Positions 10,061 through 21,607 of a DNA stretch of 64,000 bases are shown piece by piece; position 1 is the stretch's first letter; each line of letters begins with the position of its first letter. Both the position numbers and the translations under genes were made by a program. A model generated the notes under the pieces. It searched no databases and was not told the DNA's origin. It saw only the letters and a program-made list of their open reading frames with translations. Origin of the DNA: Bacillus oleivorans. GTDB lineage: Bacteria > Bacillota > Bacilli > Bacillales > JC228. The stretch is taken from the NCBI RefSeq assembly GCF_900207585.1, contig NZ_OAOP01000001.1, forward strand, positions 496,001 through 560,000, read 5' to 3'.

Positions 10061-10088
10061 TACTATTTTACTATGAAATTTTACTATT

Positions 10089-10125
10089 AGTATAGCTTGG
10101 CTCTATTTATCTGTCAACGCTTACA
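10089..10125 (-). promoter_or_regulatory. licT promoter with cre box
   Basis: On the minus strand, -35 TTGACA (10117-10112) and -10 TATACT (10094-10089) have a 17-base spacer. The cre box TGTAAGCGTTGACA (10125-10112) fits the consensus fully and overlaps the -35. It abuts a repeat hairpin starting at 10127. Confidence 0.85.
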
Positions 10126-10126
10126 A

Positions 10127-10183
10127 GAAACAAGGGGACGGTTCTCCTGTTTCATTGAAACAGGAGAACCGTCCCTGTGTTTC
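10127..10183. repeat. REP-like perfect head-to-head hairpin between bglA and licT
   Basis: Forward and reverse units joined with almost no spacer give a stem of about 25 bp with a loop of two to four bases. It begins three bases after the bglA stop and ends next to the licT cre box, so it may act as the bglA 3' end. Confidence 0.9.
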
Positions 10184-10186
10184 CTC

Positions 10187-11785
<1,599 letters not shown>

Positions 11786-11816
11786 TTAATAACTATTAAT
11801 ATTTAAATACACTATT

Positions 11817-11845
11817 AATCTATCAAGTCTAGTTCGTATTGTCAA
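11817..11845 (-). promoter_or_regulatory. bglA promoter
   Basis: Minus-strand -35 TTGACA (11845-11840) and -10 TAGATT (11822-11817) with a 17-base spacer lie just upstream of the leader. No good cre box was found here, unlike the licT and bglP promoters. Confidence 0.65.
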
Positions 11846-11850
11846 ACGGG

Positions 11851-11914
11851 TGAAACAGAGGGACGGTTCTCCTGTTTCATTCTGATGAAACGCAGGGACG
11901 GTTCTCCTGTTTCA
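11851..11914. repeat. Two tandem REP-like forward units
   Basis: Two forward units (cores at 11860 and 11894) in the same orientation between the bglA promoter and the divergent lactonase gene. They do not form a head-to-head hairpin. Confidence 0.9.
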
Positions 11915-12009
11915 TTTCTAACTTTTTGCTGAATCAAGAGGTTCTTTTGTTTCTTTGAATCACAAAATGGTATCATATCAACTAGAAAAAACGATTAAGG
12001 AGCGATACA

Positions 12010-13050
12010 ATGACAAAATTTATTGGATATGTTGGAACGTATACGAAAGAGGAAAGTGAAGGAGTCTATCAGTTCACGCTTGATACTGAGAAGAAAGAGA
12101 TTGTAGATGTAAAACTGGCTGCTAAACTAGATAACCCTACATATGTGACAGTGAGTAATGATCAAAAGAATTTGTATGCCGTATCTAAAGAGGGAGAAAA
12201 GGGGGGAGTTACTGCTTTTACAATAAATCCTGAAACCGGTGAGCTTACAAAACTCAATAGCCAATCCTCGGAAGGAGCTCCACCTTGTCATGTCGGTGTA
12301 AATCGTGACCGCAGCAATGTGGTAACTGCCAATTATCATACTGCGAAAATCGAGTCCTACTTAACCAATGAAGATGGATCGCTCAATCCTGTCACCTCTG
12401 TAATAGAGCATGAGGGGTCAGGTCCGCATGAAAGACAGGAAAAACCACATCTGCATTTTGCTGGCTTTACTCCAGATGAAAGGTATGTAATTGCGGTTGA
12501 CTTAGGGAGCGATCGTGTTTATACATACTCTGTACTTAATGGAAAATTAGAGGAGAATCAAGTTTTTGCAACGAAACCAGGAAGCGGGCCAAGACACATT
12601 GTGTTTCATCCAAACGGGATATTTGCATACGTCATGACGGAGCTAAGCTCAGAAGTCATTGTGCTTCATTATAACGAAGGAGATGGAAGTTTTACGAAAC
12701 AGCAATACATCCGGACCATTCCAGAAGATTTTAAAAAAACGAACGACGGCAGTGCAATCCACATTTCCTCTGATGGAAAATTTGTTTATGCCGCAAACCG
12801 CGGGCACAACAGCATCGCTGTATTTGAGGTAAATCAAGAATCCGGTCAATTAAACTTTTTGGAATGGACTTCAACAGAAGGGAACTGGCCACGCGACTTT
12901 GTTCTAGATCCTACAGAAGAATATCTCGTTGCAACCAATCAAAAATCAAATACCATGACTTTATTCAGCAGAGACAAATCAACTGGCAAGCTAGTTTTAC
13001 TCCACTCCGGCGTCAAAGTACCAGAGCCCGTTTGTGTCAAATTTTTGTGA
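12010..13050 (+). CDS. pgl: 6-phosphogluconolactonase, lactonase (YkgB-like) family
   Basis: 346 residues, seven-bladed beta-propeller lactonase that hydrolyses 6-phosphogluconolactone in the pentose phosphate pathway. Typical segments are YVGTYTKEESEGVY at the N-terminus, KPHLHFAGFTPD, GSGPRHIVFHPNG, SAIHISSDGKFVYAANRGHNSI and NWPRDFVLDPTEEYLVATNQ. The start follows AAGGAG. The stop TGA (13048-13050) is the first triplet of a repeat unit. It stands alone between two repeat clusters. Functional transfer from B. subtilis YkgB is reasonable; other lactonases of this fold exist. Confidence 0.88.
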   Translation: MTKFIGYVGTYTKEESEGVYQFTLDTEKKEIVDVKLAAKLDNPTYVTVSNDQKNLYAVSKEGEKGGVTAFTINPETGELTKLNSQSSEGAPPCHVGVNRDRSNVVTANYHTAKIESYLTNEDGSLNPVTSVIEHEGSGPHERQEKPHLHFAGFTPDERYVIAVDLGSDRVYTYSVLNGKLEENQVFATKPGSGPRHIVFHPNGIFAYVMTELSSEVIVLHYNEGDGSFTKQQYIRTIPEDFKKTNDGSAIHISSDGKFVYAANRGHNSIAVFEVNQESGQLNFLEWTSTEGNWPRDFVLDPTEEYLVATNQKSNTMTLFSRDKSTGKLVLLHSGVKVPEPVCVKFL

Positions 13051-13265
13051 AACTGAGGGACGGTTCTCCTGTTTCAGCATGACTTCTTTTGAAACACAAG
13101 AACCGTCCCCATGTTTCAGCATGACCTCTTCTGAAACACAAGAACCGTCCCCATGTTTCAGCATGACCTCTTTTGAAACACAAGAACCGTCCCCATGTTT
13201 CACCCCCATGTTTCACCCCCATGTTTCACCCCCATGTTTCACCCCCATGTTTCACCCATGTTTCA
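13048..13265. repeat. REP-like cluster with a 13-base tandem array
   Basis: One forward unit sharing the lactonase stop codon is followed by three reverse units at about 42-base spacing. Then come four exact copies of the 13-mer CCCCCATGTTTCA (13203-13254) and a shortened fifth. The 13-mer is the end of the reverse unit. The intergenic stretch 13496-13651 beyond the riboswitch shows nothing else. Confidence 0.92.
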
Positions 13266-13344
13266 CCCGTATTCACATAATTCCGATAATAACCCATTGA
13301 CGATAATATTAAATTTATATACGATTGAATAAACTTTATATTGA

Positions 13345-13495
13345 CTTATCAAGAGTGGTGGAGGGAATGGCCCTATGAAACCCAGCAACCCATCTTTTCG
13401 ATGAAGGTGCTAAGTCCAGCAGAATCACGAGATTCTGAAAGATAAGGTATAGCTAATTAACCTCAACCTATCTTTTAGATAGGTTTTTTATTTTT
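13345..13495 (+). ncRNA. SAM-I (S-box) riboswitch with terminator
   Basis: The aptamer runs from CTTATC (13345) to GATAAG (13446), which pair as P1. It holds the conserved AAGAGTGGTGGAGGGA, CCCTATGAAACCCAGCAACC and AAGGTGCTAAGTCCAGCA blocks. A terminator follows (AACCTATCT/AGATAGGTT, 13465-13485, then a T-run). The 3' arm of P1 (AGATAAGGT) can pair with ACCTATCT as antiterminator with one bulge. Bound SAM should therefore terminate transcription of the yitJ-metH unit. Confidence 0.97.
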
Positions 13496-13651
13496 CATCC
13501 CAATTAACGAACGGGTTTATTCGGGTAACATAGCTATGCTTATACAAAAAGTACTCCCCCCTAGTTCGAAATTTTACCTTGCACAGGGGTTCATTTTTAG
13601 TAGTAAGAGTCTGAATTTTTAAAATCCTAATTATTTGGAGGTGAAACCTAC

Positions 13652-15505
13652 TTGAGTCTAGTAGAGGATTTAAAATCAAAAGTATTAATTGCGGATGGTG
13701 CAATGGGAACTCTTCTATACTCTCACGGTATTGACCGTTGCATTGACGAGTTAAATATTTCAAAGCCTGATGAAGTCCTCAAGGTACATCAAGCATATTT
13801 AAAAGCCGGAGCGCAAGTTATTCAAACGAATACGTATGGAGCCAATTACCAAAAGCTTGCCCGATATGGTCTAGAGGACCAAGTGAAAGAAATCAATCAA
13901 GCGGCTGTCAGGATTGCCAAAGAAGCTACTAATCTAAATCAAAATGCTTATGTTCTTGGGACAATAGGCGGCATTCGAGGAATCAAGAAAAGTGTAGCTA
14001 GTTTAGGGGAAATTAAACGCAGCTTTCGGGAGCAGCTTTTTTGGCTGTTGCAATCGGAAGTCGACGGAATTTTATTAGAAACGTATTATGACTTTGAGGA
14101 AATCTGTACGGTTTTGCAAATTGCCCGTCATGAAACCAATATTCCTATCATTGCTCAGGTATCCCTGCACGAAGTGGGTTATTTGCAGAATGGGATGGAA
14201 TTATCGGACGCATTATTCCAATTGGAAAAGCTGGGTGCGGATGTTGTAGGTATGAATTGCCGATTAGGACCTCATCATACCATTCGCTCATTAGAAACGG
14301 TGCCTTTACCCCAGAAGGCTTTCCTATCGGCCTATCCCAATGCGAGTTTACCGCAATATGTGGACGGTGAATATACGTACGGCGGCGATGATGATTATTT
14401 TGAAAAAAGTGCTTTAGCCTTATATAAGGAAGGCGTTCGGCTGATTGGAGGCTGCTGCGGTACGACCCCTAGACATATTGCAGCCTTTGCACGAGCCGTG
14501 AAAGATAAAGCACCTGTCCTGGAAAAAGTGCTTCCCGAAAGAAAGGTGCAAGTTCAATTAAAATCGTCTGGGTCTTCAACGAAACACGTTTATAAAAAAG
14601 CGAAAACCACAAGATCCATTATTGTCGAGTTAGATCCCCCTAGGCATTTAGATACTACTGTTTTTTTTGCTGGTGCCAAAGCATTAAAAGAGGCAGGTAT
14701 TGATGCATTGACCATGGCTGATAATTCGTTGGCAACACCGCGAATCAGCAATATCGCATTAGCATCACGTATAAAAAATGATATAGGAGTCCCTCCGCTT
14801 GTCCACATTGCTTGCCGGGATCGAAATTTAATTGGAATTGAATCCCACTTGATGGGACTTCATTCATTAGGCATTACGGACCTGTTAGCCGTTACAGGGG
14901 ATCCAGCAAAAATCGGTGATTTTCCTGGGGCAAGCTCTGTTTATGACTTAAATTCCTTTGATCTCATCAAGTTAATTAAGCAGTTTAATGAAGGATTATC
15001 TTCCTCTGGAAAACAGTTAAAAGGGAAGACTGATTTTTCTGTAGCGGGAGCCTTTAATCCCAATGTAAGGAATTTAGATCGTGCTGTTCAGAGGCTTGAA
15101 AAAAAATTGGCAGCAGGCGCAGATTATTTTATAAGCCAGCCCGTATATAGCGAGGAAAAAATGGTTGAAATCTATGAATCTGTTAAAGGGTTAGATGTAC
15201 CGATCTACATTGGCGTCATGCCTTTAACGGGTGCCAGAAACGCAGAATTTCTTCATAATGAGGTGCCAGGTATTACACTTTCTGAACAAATTTTAACTAG
15301 AATGTCAGCATGCGGTACAGACAAACTAAAAGCTACTCAAGAAGGAATGGCCATCGCCAAACATTTAATTGATGCTGCATTTGATCTATTTAATGGAATT
15401 TATCTAATCACTCCATTTTTGCGATATGATATGACCGTTGAGTTAACGAAATATATTCATGATAAAGAGGCGCAGCGTAAGGAGAGGAAGGTATTTAATG
15501 GCTAA
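13652..15505 (+). CDS. yitJ: Bifunctional homocysteine S-methyltransferase / 5,10-methylene-THF reductase
   Basis: 617 residues. The N-terminal half (1-about 300) is a Zn-dependent homocysteine-binding barrel: DGAMGTLL (15-22), NCRLGP (Cys203) and [10 protein letters not shown] (Cys268, Cys269). The C-terminal half (about 325-600) is a MetF-like flavin reductase barrel with VTGDP and ISQPVYS motifs. Fused enzymes of this type, such as B. subtilis YitJ, supply methyl-THF for methionine synthesis. The start is TTG 13652, eight bases after GGAGGTG; no better ATG exists. The stop overlaps the metH start by eight bases, so the two are coupled. It is controlled by the SAM riboswitch upstream. Confidence 0.95.
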   Translation: MSLVEDLKSKVLIADGAMGTLLYSHGIDRCIDELNISKPDEVLKVHQAYLKAGAQVIQTNTYGANYQKLARYGLEDQVKEINQAAVRIAKEATNLNQNAYVLGTIGGIRGIKKSVASLGEIKRSFREQLFWLLQSEVDGILLETYYDFEEICTVLQIARHETNIPIIAQVSLHEVGYLQNGMELSDALFQLEKLGADVVGMNCRLGPHHTIRSLETVPLPQKAFLSAYPNASLPQYVDGEYTYGGDDDYFEKSALALYKEGVRLIGGCCGTTPRHIAAFARAVKDKAPVLEKVLPERKVQVQLKSSGSSTKHVYKKAKTTRSIIVELDPPRHLDTTVFFAGAKALKEAGIDALTMADNSLATPRISNIALASRIKNDIGVPPLVHIACRDRNLIGIESHLMGLHSLGITDLLAVTGDPAKIGDFPGASSVYDLNSFDLIKLIKQFNEGLSSSGKQLKGKTDFSVAGAFNPNVRNLDRAVQRLEKKLAAGADYFISQPVYSEEKMVEIYESVKGLDVPIYIGVMPLTGARNAEFLHNEVPGITLSEQILTRMSACGTDKLKATQEGMAIAKHLIDAAFDLFNGIYLITPFLRYDMTVELTKYIHDKEAQRKERKVFNG

Positions 15506-18500
15506 TCACAGTTCACCCATAGGGCAACAATTGAAGAAAAAAATACTCGTACTAGATGGAGCAATGGGGACTATGCTTCAAAGCTTCAACTTAAAGCCAG
15601 AGGATTTTGGCGGAGACCATTACGATGGTTGTAACGAATACCTCAATATTACTGCTCCACAAGTTGTGTATGAAATACATCGAGCTTACTTAGAAGCGGG
15701 CGCCGATATTATTGAGACTAATTCTTTTGGCGGGACTCCTATTGTTTTAGACGAATATAGTATTGGAAATCAGGCTTATAAGATTAATTTTGAAGCGGCC
15801 AGGATTGCTAAGAACGCAGTGACTCAGTTTTCGACACCTGATTGGCCGCGTTTTGTAGCAGGTTCCATGGGCCCTACGACCAAAACTCTGTCCGTTACGG
15901 GCGGGATTACCTTTCAGGAGCTTGTTGAAAACTACAAAACACAAGCTTTAGGATTGATTGATGGCGGAGCAGATGTATTATTACTTGAAACAAGTCAGGA
16001 TATGTTAAATGTAAAAGCTGGATTTTTAGGAATTGAACAAGCGTTTGAAAAAACCGGCAGAACTCTTCCTCTTATGATTTCAGGCACGATTGAGCCAATG
16101 GGTACGACGCTCGCCGGTCAATCCATTGAGGCATTCTATCTGTCTTTAGAACATATGAACCCAATAGCTGTGGGACTGAATTGTGCAACGGGACCAGAAT
16201 TTATGCGCGACCATTTGCGTTCTTTATCTGAACTTTCAGTAAGTGCAGTTAGCTGCTATCCAAATGCAGGATTACCTGACGAGGAAGGACATTATCATGA
16301 GACACCTGAAAGCCTCGCGAAAAAAATTGCTGCTTTTGCTGAAAAAGGATGGCTTAACATTGCAGGTGGCTGTTGCGGTACCACCCCAGCTCATATTCAC
16401 GCTATTTCCCAAGCGGTTCAGAATATAAAACCTAGAATAGCCCCGTCCGAACGTAAAGGTCATGCGGTTTCGGGAATAGAACCATTAATCTACGATGAAT
16501 CGATGCGTCCGCTTCTTGTCGGTGAGCGAACCAATGTGATTGGGTCGAGAAAGTTTAAGAGACTGATAGCGGAAGGGAAACATGAGGAAGCTGCGGAAAT
16601 TGCAAGACAACAAGTGAAAAAGGGTGCCCATGTCATAGATATATGTGTAGCTGATCCTGATCGTGAAGAAAAAGAGGATATAGAGCAATTTTTAAAGCAA
16701 GTTGTCAATAAAGTCAAAGTACCTATTATGATTGATTCAACCGATGAGGAAGTCATTGAACTTGCTTTTTCCTATATTCAAGGGAAAGCCATCATCAACT
16801 CGATTAACTTAGAAGATGGCGAAGAACGCTTTGCAAAGGTTCTTCCTCTTGTGAAAAAGTACGGAGCTAGTGTTGTAGTTGGAACAATTGATGAAGCGGG
16901 GATGGCTGTTACAGCGGAAAGAAAATTGGAGGTCGCTAAAAGGTCTTTTCAGCTTTTAACCGAAAAATATGGACTAAAGTCGAGTGACATCATTTTTGAT
17001 CCTCTTGTATTTCCGATTGGCACGGGGGACCAGCAATACATCGGCTCTGCCAAGGCAACGATTGATGGGATCCGGTTAATCAAAGAGCACCTTCCTGAGT
17101 GCTTAACGATTTTAGGTATCAGTAATGTTTCCTTCGGATTACCTCCTGTTGGGCGTGAGGTTTTAAATTCTGCATTTTTATATCATTGCACCCAGGCAGG
17201 ACTTGACTATGCCATTGTTAATACGGAAAAGCTTGAACGCTTTTCATCGATTTCTGCGGAAGAAGTTAGGCTCGCGGAGGAACTCCTTTTCCATACAACG
17301 GACAAGTCATTGGCGGCCTTTACTGATTTTTATCGCGGTAAAAAGAAAGAAGATGCTGCAGATAAAAAATTAGATTTACCACTAGCCGAACGGTTAGCCT
17401 TTTACATTTTGGAAGGTACGAAAGAGGGCTTGATCCCGGATTTGGAATTAGCTTTGGCTGAATACGAATCTCCGTTAGCCATTATTAATGGCCCGTTGAT
17501 GGATGGGATGGCTGAGGTTGGACGACTCTTCAATGATAATCAATTGATAGTTGCAGAGGTTCTGCAAAGTGCTGAAGTCATGAAAGCAGCCGTGGCCTTT
17601 TTAGAAAAATATATGGAGGCCGAATATAGTGGTGCAAGTAAAGGGAAGATTCTTCTAGCTACGGTTAAGGGCGATGTTCATGATATCGGTAAAAATTTAG
17701 TCGATATTATTTTAAGTAATAACGGCTATCATGTAGTAGACCTTGGAATTAAGGTGGCCCCAAATGAATTGCTTCAAGCGATTAGGGATGAAAAGCCCGA
17801 TATCATTGGTTTATCTGGGCTGCTAGTCAAATCGGCGCAACAAATGGTATTGACTGCCCAAGACTTAAAACAAGCGGGTGTTGATATTCCGATTCTTGTT
17901 GGCGGTGCCGCCTTATCCCGCCGTTTTACATCCAATAAAATTGCACCCGAATATAACGGACCAGTGCTCTATGCAAAAGATGCAATGAATGGTCTGGAAC
18001 TGGTCAACCACCTTATGGATACGAATAAAAGAGATGTCCTTCTTGCGGATTTGAAGGAGAAACAAGAAAAGGCACAACAGCTTGCTGCAGCTACATTAAA
18101 TATTCCAAGAACAGCGGCTGCTGTGATTGAAAAGCCTCCTGTAACTCGGGAACACCCGGTCTTTTTGCCAAAAGATTTGCATCGGCATATATTGAAGGAC
18201 TATACGGTTTCTCATTTGGCGCCTTATGTGAATTTGCAAATGTTGTTGGGGCATCACCTTGGTCTTAAGGGGAAGGTTCATGATTTATTGAAGGAGAATG
18301 ATGAAAAAGCGGTTCAGTTAAAAGAATTAGTCGACCGGCTGCTTTTAGAAGGTCAGCAAGAAGGTATCTTTAAACCAATGGGAGTCTATCAATTTTTCCC
18401 TGCCCAGTCGGAGGGGGATACTGTTTTGGTGTATGATCCACATGATCAGAGCAGTGTTATTGAACGCTTTACATTCCCGCGACAATCAAAGGGGCAAAAA

Positions 18501-18956
18501 CTATGTTTATCGGATTATCTGAAATCAGTGGGTAGTGGCGAAATGGATTATGTTGGTTTGTTTGCTGTCACGGCCGGAAAAAGAGTACGTGAGCATGCAA
18601 GTTTGCTGAAGGAACAAGGTAAGTTTTTAGAAAGCCATGCCATCCAGGCATTGGCCTTAGAACTGGCAGAAGGCTTTGCTGAACGCATCCATCAGTTAAT
18701 GAGGGATCAATGGGGAATTTCAGATCCAATCGACTTTACCATACAAGATCTATTTACAACCAAATACCAAGGTCAGCGATTCTCCTTCGGCTACCCAGCC
18801 TGTCCAGATCTCGAAGACCAAGCCAAATTATTTAATCTTCTGAGACCAGAGGAGATTGGAATCGAATTAACCGAAGGCTTCATGATGCAACCAGAAGCAT
18901 CCGTCACCGCCATCGTCTTCTCCCATCCCGACGCCAGATATTTTAGCGTTCATTGA
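15498..18956 (+). CDS. metH: Cobalamin-dependent methionine synthase
   Basis: 1152 residues, full-length MetH. Domains in order: homocysteine/zinc barrel (1-about 330, Cys292/Cys293 in [10 protein letters not shown]), pterin-binding barrel (about 345-610, [13 protein letters not shown]), cobalamin cap and Rossmann domain (about 640-860) with the cobalt-ligand histidine H728 in GDVHDIGKN, and a C-terminal AdoMet activation domain ending near GYPACPD. It transfers methyl from methyl-THF to homocysteine through B12. ATG 15498 follows AGGAGAGGAAGG and overlaps the yitJ stop; the frame is open upstream but that part lies inside yitJ. The TGA stop is the first triplet of a repeat array. Confidence 0.96.
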   Translation: MANHSSPIGQQLKKKILVLDGAMGTMLQSFNLKPEDFGGDHYDGCNEYLNITAPQVVYEIHRAYLEAGADIIETNSFGGTPIVLDEYSIGNQAYKINFEAARIAKNAVTQFSTPDWPRFVAGSMGPTTKTLSVTGGITFQELVENYKTQALGLIDGGADVLLLETSQDMLNVKAGFLGIEQAFEKTGRTLPLMISGTIEPMGTTLAGQSIEAFYLSLEHMNPIAVGLNCATGPEFMRDHLRSLSELSVSAVSCYPNAGLPDEEGHYHETPESLAKKIAAFAEKGWLNIAGGCCGTTPAHIHAISQAVQNIKPRIAPSERKGHAVSGIEPLIYDESMRPLLVGERTNVIGSRKFKRLIAEGKHEEAAEIARQQVKKGAHVIDICVADPDREEKEDIEQFLKQVVNKVKVPIMIDSTDEEVIELAFSYIQGKAIINSINLEDGEERFAKVLPLVKKYGASVVVGTIDEAGMAVTAERKLEVAKRSFQLLTEKYGLKSSDIIFDPLVFPIGTGDQQYIGSAKATIDGIRLIKEHLPECLTILGISNVSFGLPPVGREVLNSAFLYHCTQAGLDYAIVNTEKLERFSSISAEEVRLAEELLFHTTDKSLAAFTDFYRGKKKEDAADKKLDLPLAERLAFYILEGTKEGLIPDLELALAEYESPLAIINGPLMDGMAEVGRLFNDNQLIVAEVLQSAEVMKAAVAFLEKYMEAEYSGASKGKILLATVKGDVHDIGKNLVDIILSNNGYHVVDLGIKVAPNELLQAIRDEKPDIIGLSGLLVKSAQQMVLTAQDLKQAGVDIPILVGGAALSRRFTSNKIAPEYNGPVLYAKDAMNGLELVNHLMDTNKRDVLLADLKEKQEKAQQLAAATLNIPRTAAAVIEKPPVTREHPVFLPKDLHRHILKDYTVSHLAPYVNLQMLLGHHLGLKGKVHDLLKENDEKAVQLKELVDRLLLEGQQEGIFKPMGVYQFFPAQSEGDTVLVYDPHDQSSVIERFTFPRQSKGQKLCLSDYLKSVGSGEMDYVGLFAVTAGKRVREHASLLKEQGKFLESHAIQALALELAEGFAERIHQLMRDQWGISDPIDFTIQDLFTTKYQGQRFSFGYPACPDLEDQAKLFNLLRPEEIGIELTEGFMMQPEASVTAIVFSHPDARYFSVH

Positions 18957-19153
18957 AACGGAGGGACGGTTCTGCTGTTTCAGCCTTGCTTTTGGAAACG
19001 GAGGGACGGTTCTGCTGTTTCAGCCTTGCTTTTGGAAACGGAGGGACGGTTCTGCTGTTTCAGTCTTGCTTTTGGAAACGGAGGTGGAAACGGAGGGACG
19101 GTTCTCCTGTTTCAGCATTACTTCTGAAACGCAAGAACCGTCCCCATGTTTCA
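18954..19153. repeat. Tandem REP-like array, period 40
   Basis: Three forward units recur at exactly 40-base spacing (GAAAC at 18955, 18995, 19035), nearly identical including the spacer. A truncated 12-base unit (19075), a fourth full forward unit (19087) and one reverse unit follow. The array fills the whole gap between metH and the convergent isomerase gene and begins with the metH stop codon. Confidence 0.93.
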
Positions 19154-19155
19154 CT

Positions 19156-20124
19156 TTAAGTCCACCACATGTCGCCAACGGAATCTTTTACGATTACGGG
19201 TTTTAGGGTTTGAATAGCTTTGGTGAATCCTTCATCAATGGACATGAGTCCGTCTTCGTGCTCGATGCTGATCACATAATCGTAACCGTAGAGTCGAAGC
19301 GTGCTTATGATATCGGCCCAAGCTTTTGAATCGTGACCGAATCCGACGGTCCGGAAATACCAAGAACGGTTTTGCATATCAGAGTATGGGGTCATATCGG
19401 TTAGGCCATTGCGATTCGTATTCGGCTGATCAATGATGGTATCCTTCGCGTGGAAATGGTGAATCGCTTTTTCACGGCCTAATATTTTTATAGATTCGAC
19501 CGGATCAATGCCTTGCCACCACATATGGCTTGGATCCAGGTTGGCGCCGATTGCTGGGCCGCATGCTTCTCTTAAGCGCAGCAGGGTGGCTGGGGTATGT
19601 ACAGAAAACCCGCCGTGTAATTCAAGTCCAATCTTTACATTAAGTTGTTCAGCAAACGCTGCTTTTTCCTTCCAATACGGAATGATTTTTTCTTCCCACT
19701 GCCATTTCAAAATTTCCTGGTATTCATTTGGCCACGGCGATACCGGCCAGTTTGGGTATTTCGCATTTTCATGATCCCCCGGACAGCCAGAAAATGTGTT
19801 GACGACATGAATCCCCAGTTTACTTGCGAGTTGAACGGTTTTTGTGAACACGGCATCCGCTTCCTCTGCAATTGGCTTTTGCGGGTGCAGTGGATTCCCG
19901 TGACAGCTTAAAGCGCTTACAATTAAGCCCCGGCTTGAGATTTTCTCCATGAATTCCTTCTGCTTTTGTTCATCCGCAAGCAGCTCATCCACCTTACAAT
20001 GGGCATCTCCAGGATAACCGCCAGTACCCAATTCAACCGCTTCAATCCCTTTTGCCGCAACGTGATCAAGCATATCTTCTAAATTTTTATCCGAAAATAA
20101 TACTGTAAATACCCCTAATTTCAT
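19156..20124 (-). CDS. Sugar phosphate isomerase/epimerase (AP endonuclease 2-like TIM barrel)
   Basis: 322 residues of the xylose-isomerase-like TIM-barrel superfamily (IolE/IolI/YcjR relatives). Metal-site residues are suggested by ELGTGGYPGDAHC, GLELHGGF, ANLDPSHMWWQG, HFHAKDT and SIEHEDGLM. The substrate is unknown; such enzymes isomerise or dehydrate keto-sugars and inositols. It follows GGGAGG. It is divergent from the LacI gene, and an operator lies in its leader, so it belongs to that regulon. Its TAA is two bases from the repeat array. Confidence 0.85.
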   Translation of the reverse strand: MKLGVFTVLFSDKNLEDMLDHVAAKGIEAVELGTGGYPGDAHCKVDELLADEQKQKEFMEKISSRGLIVSALSCHGNPLHPQKPIAEEADAVFTKTVQLASKLGIHVVNTFSGCPGDHENAKYPNWPVSPWPNEYQEILKWQWEEKIIPYWKEKAAFAEQLNVKIGLELHGGFSVHTPATLLRLREACGPAIGANLDPSHMWWQGIDPVESIKILGREKAIHHFHAKDTIIDQPNTNRNGLTDMTPYSDMQNRSWYFRTVGFGHDSKAWADIISTLRLYGYDYVISIEHEDGLMSIDEGFTKAIQTLKPVIVKDSVGDMWWT

Positions 20125-20148
20125 GAAAATTCCTCCCTTGAGTATTTT

Positions 20149-20162
20149 TGTAATCCGTTACA
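20149..20162. promoter_or_regulatory. LacI-type operator O1
   Basis: TGTAATCCGTTACA, an imperfect palindrome of the TGTAAnCnnTTACA form, lies 25 bases upstream of the minus-strand isomerase start. Confidence 0.75.
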
Positions 20163-20231
20163 TACTATTATACATAAAACCAACCAAAATCAATATCTAA
20201 AATCCTTAATTAACTCATCCATCGTAAAATA

Positions 20232-20280
20232 TTGACAAACAATTCAATAAAATTTACAATCGTAACTGTAATCGATTACA
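20232..20280 (+). promoter_or_regulatory. Promoter of the LacI gene with perfect operator O2
   Basis: -35 TTGACA (20232-20237) and -10 TACAAT (20255-20260) with a 17-base spacer are followed by the perfect palindrome TGTAATCGATTACA (20267-20280), which covers the expected transcription start. This implies autorepression. Confidence 0.85.
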
Positions 20281-20394
20281 ATTCAGTATACTTAAGAAAC
20301 CATAAAATTTTTAGCACTGATGATTATTCTGCGCAGTTAAAATTTTTTAGGAATTAAGTATAAGTGCAGCTAGGTTATCGCCGGCGCCTTAAGG

Positions 20395-20414
20395 CTTGGT
20401 GCTAACCAAGTTTT
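20395..20414 (+). terminator. Small hairpin in LacI leader
   Basis: CTTGGT/ACCAAG form a 6-bp stem with a GCTA loop and four T's, 30 bases before the regulator start. It could be a weak attenuator; the short stem leaves this uncertain. Confidence 0.35.
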
Positions 20415-20445
20415 CATTATCATATGATTGAAAGTGGGAACCATC

Positions 20446-21435
20446 ATGGCGAATATTCAACAGGTAGCTCAAAAAGCAGGTGTTTCCGTTGCAACGGTTT
20501 CAAGGGTGTTGAATAACGCTCCTTCAGTAAGCCCAAAAACTAGACTAAAAGTTGAAAATGCAATTAAGGACCTTAATTATGAACCTAGTATGTTAGGGCG
20601 AAATCTTAGAAACTCTGAAAGTCGGCTTTTACTAGTGCTACTCCCTAGTATTTCAAATCCATTTTACACAGAAATTATAAATGGGATCCAAAATACGGCT
20701 ATTGCGAACAGCTACAACATTCTTCTTTGCGAGACAGACTCCAACCCACAACGGGAAAACATTTACTTCAATATGGTGAAAAATAAATTGGCCGATGGTG
20801 TTATTTCGATGGATCCGACGGTCAATATGCAAAAGCTAAACGAATTGGCGGAGAATCATCCTGTGATCCTTTGCAGTGAGTATGAGGAAGGCGGCAGTAT
20901 ACCATACGTGACCATCGATAATGAATTAGCAGCCTATCAAGCTGTTAAGCATTTAATTAAATTAGGTCACGATAAAATAGCACTCATCAATTCTGACGAG
21001 AAATTCTTATATGCTAGACAACGCCGCAATGGATATGAAAGAGCGTTAAGAGAGTTTGAACTTCCGATCCGTAACGAATGGATTTATCATACGAAGGATT
21101 TAGACTTTCAAAATGGTGTTCAAGCCGTGAGAATGCTGCTTCAGCAAGAAGAGAAACCATCTGCTATTTTTGCTGTTTCTGATACATTAGCCATTGGAGC
21201 ATTGAAGGGGATCAACGTGAGCGGTTTACATGTTCCCAATGATATAGCACTCGTAGGCTTTGATAATATTAGCTTTTCCAACATGACGAACCCTACGTTA
21301 ACGACTATATCTCAGCCGATGTATAACATGGGATGTACGGCAGCCGAGATGCTCATCAGCAGTATTAAGGAAGAAAAAGTAGAAAGTATTGTGCTGGATC
21401 ATGAATTACTAATTCGCGAGTCAACAATGGGGTAA
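20446..21435 (+). CDS. LacI/GalR-family transcriptional regulator
   Basis: 329 residues. The N-terminal helix-turn-helix and hinge read NIQQVAQKAGVSVATVSRVLNNAPSVS, followed by a periplasmic-binding-like effector domain (about 60-329) with FAVSDTLAIGALKG and ALVGFDNISFSNMTNPTLTTI. The effector should be a sugar or polyol of the neighbouring pathway. ATG 20446 has a modest GTGGGA ribosome site; a TTG at 20428 is possible. Four matching operators (20149, 20267, 22725, 22803) lie before this gene, the divergent isomerase gene and the second isomerase gene. TAA is followed at once by a repeat unit. Confidence 0.93.
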   Translation: MANIQQVAQKAGVSVATVSRVLNNAPSVSPKTRLKVENAIKDLNYEPSMLGRNLRNSESRLLLVLLPSISNPFYTEIINGIQNTAIANSYNILLCETDSNPQRENIYFNMVKNKLADGVISMDPTVNMQKLNELAENHPVILCSEYEEGGSIPYVTIDNELAAYQAVKHLIKLGHDKIALINSDEKFLYARQRRNGYERALREFELPIRNEWIYHTKDLDFQNGVQAVRMLLQQEEKPSAIFAVSDTLAIGALKGINVSGLHVPNDIALVGFDNISFSNMTNPTLTTISQPMYNMGCTAAEMLISSIKEEKVESIVLDHELLIRESTMG

Positions 21436-21586
21436 GAAACGGAGGGACGGTTCTCGTGTTTCAAAATAGCCGTTCGAAACAAGGGGACGGTTCTCGCGTT
21501 TCAAAATGTCCATTCGAAACGGAGGGACGGTTCTCATGTTTCAAATAGAGGTTTCGATGAAACAGAAGAACCGTCCCTCTGTTTCA
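21436..21586. repeat. REP-like cluster: three forward units and one reverse
   Basis: Three forward units (cores at 21442, 21485, 21522) and one reverse unit ending at 21586 fill the space between the LacI gene and the next dehydrogenase gene. The first starts directly after TAA. Confidence 0.92.
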
Positions 21587-21607
21587 CCGAGGGGGAGGTT
21601 ATGATTT

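Noticed and set aside
13034-13300. Open frames of 60-90 codons in both strands over the repeat cluster
   Set aside because: They are built of repeated motifs from the GGGACGGTTCT element, lack ribosome sites and overlap the lactonase stop; not genes. The same holds for frames at 6795-7085 and 18953-19159.
13048-19153. Tandem arrays considered as CRISPR
   Set aside because: Units are 13 or 40 bases with repeated, not unique, spacers and no cas genes are present.
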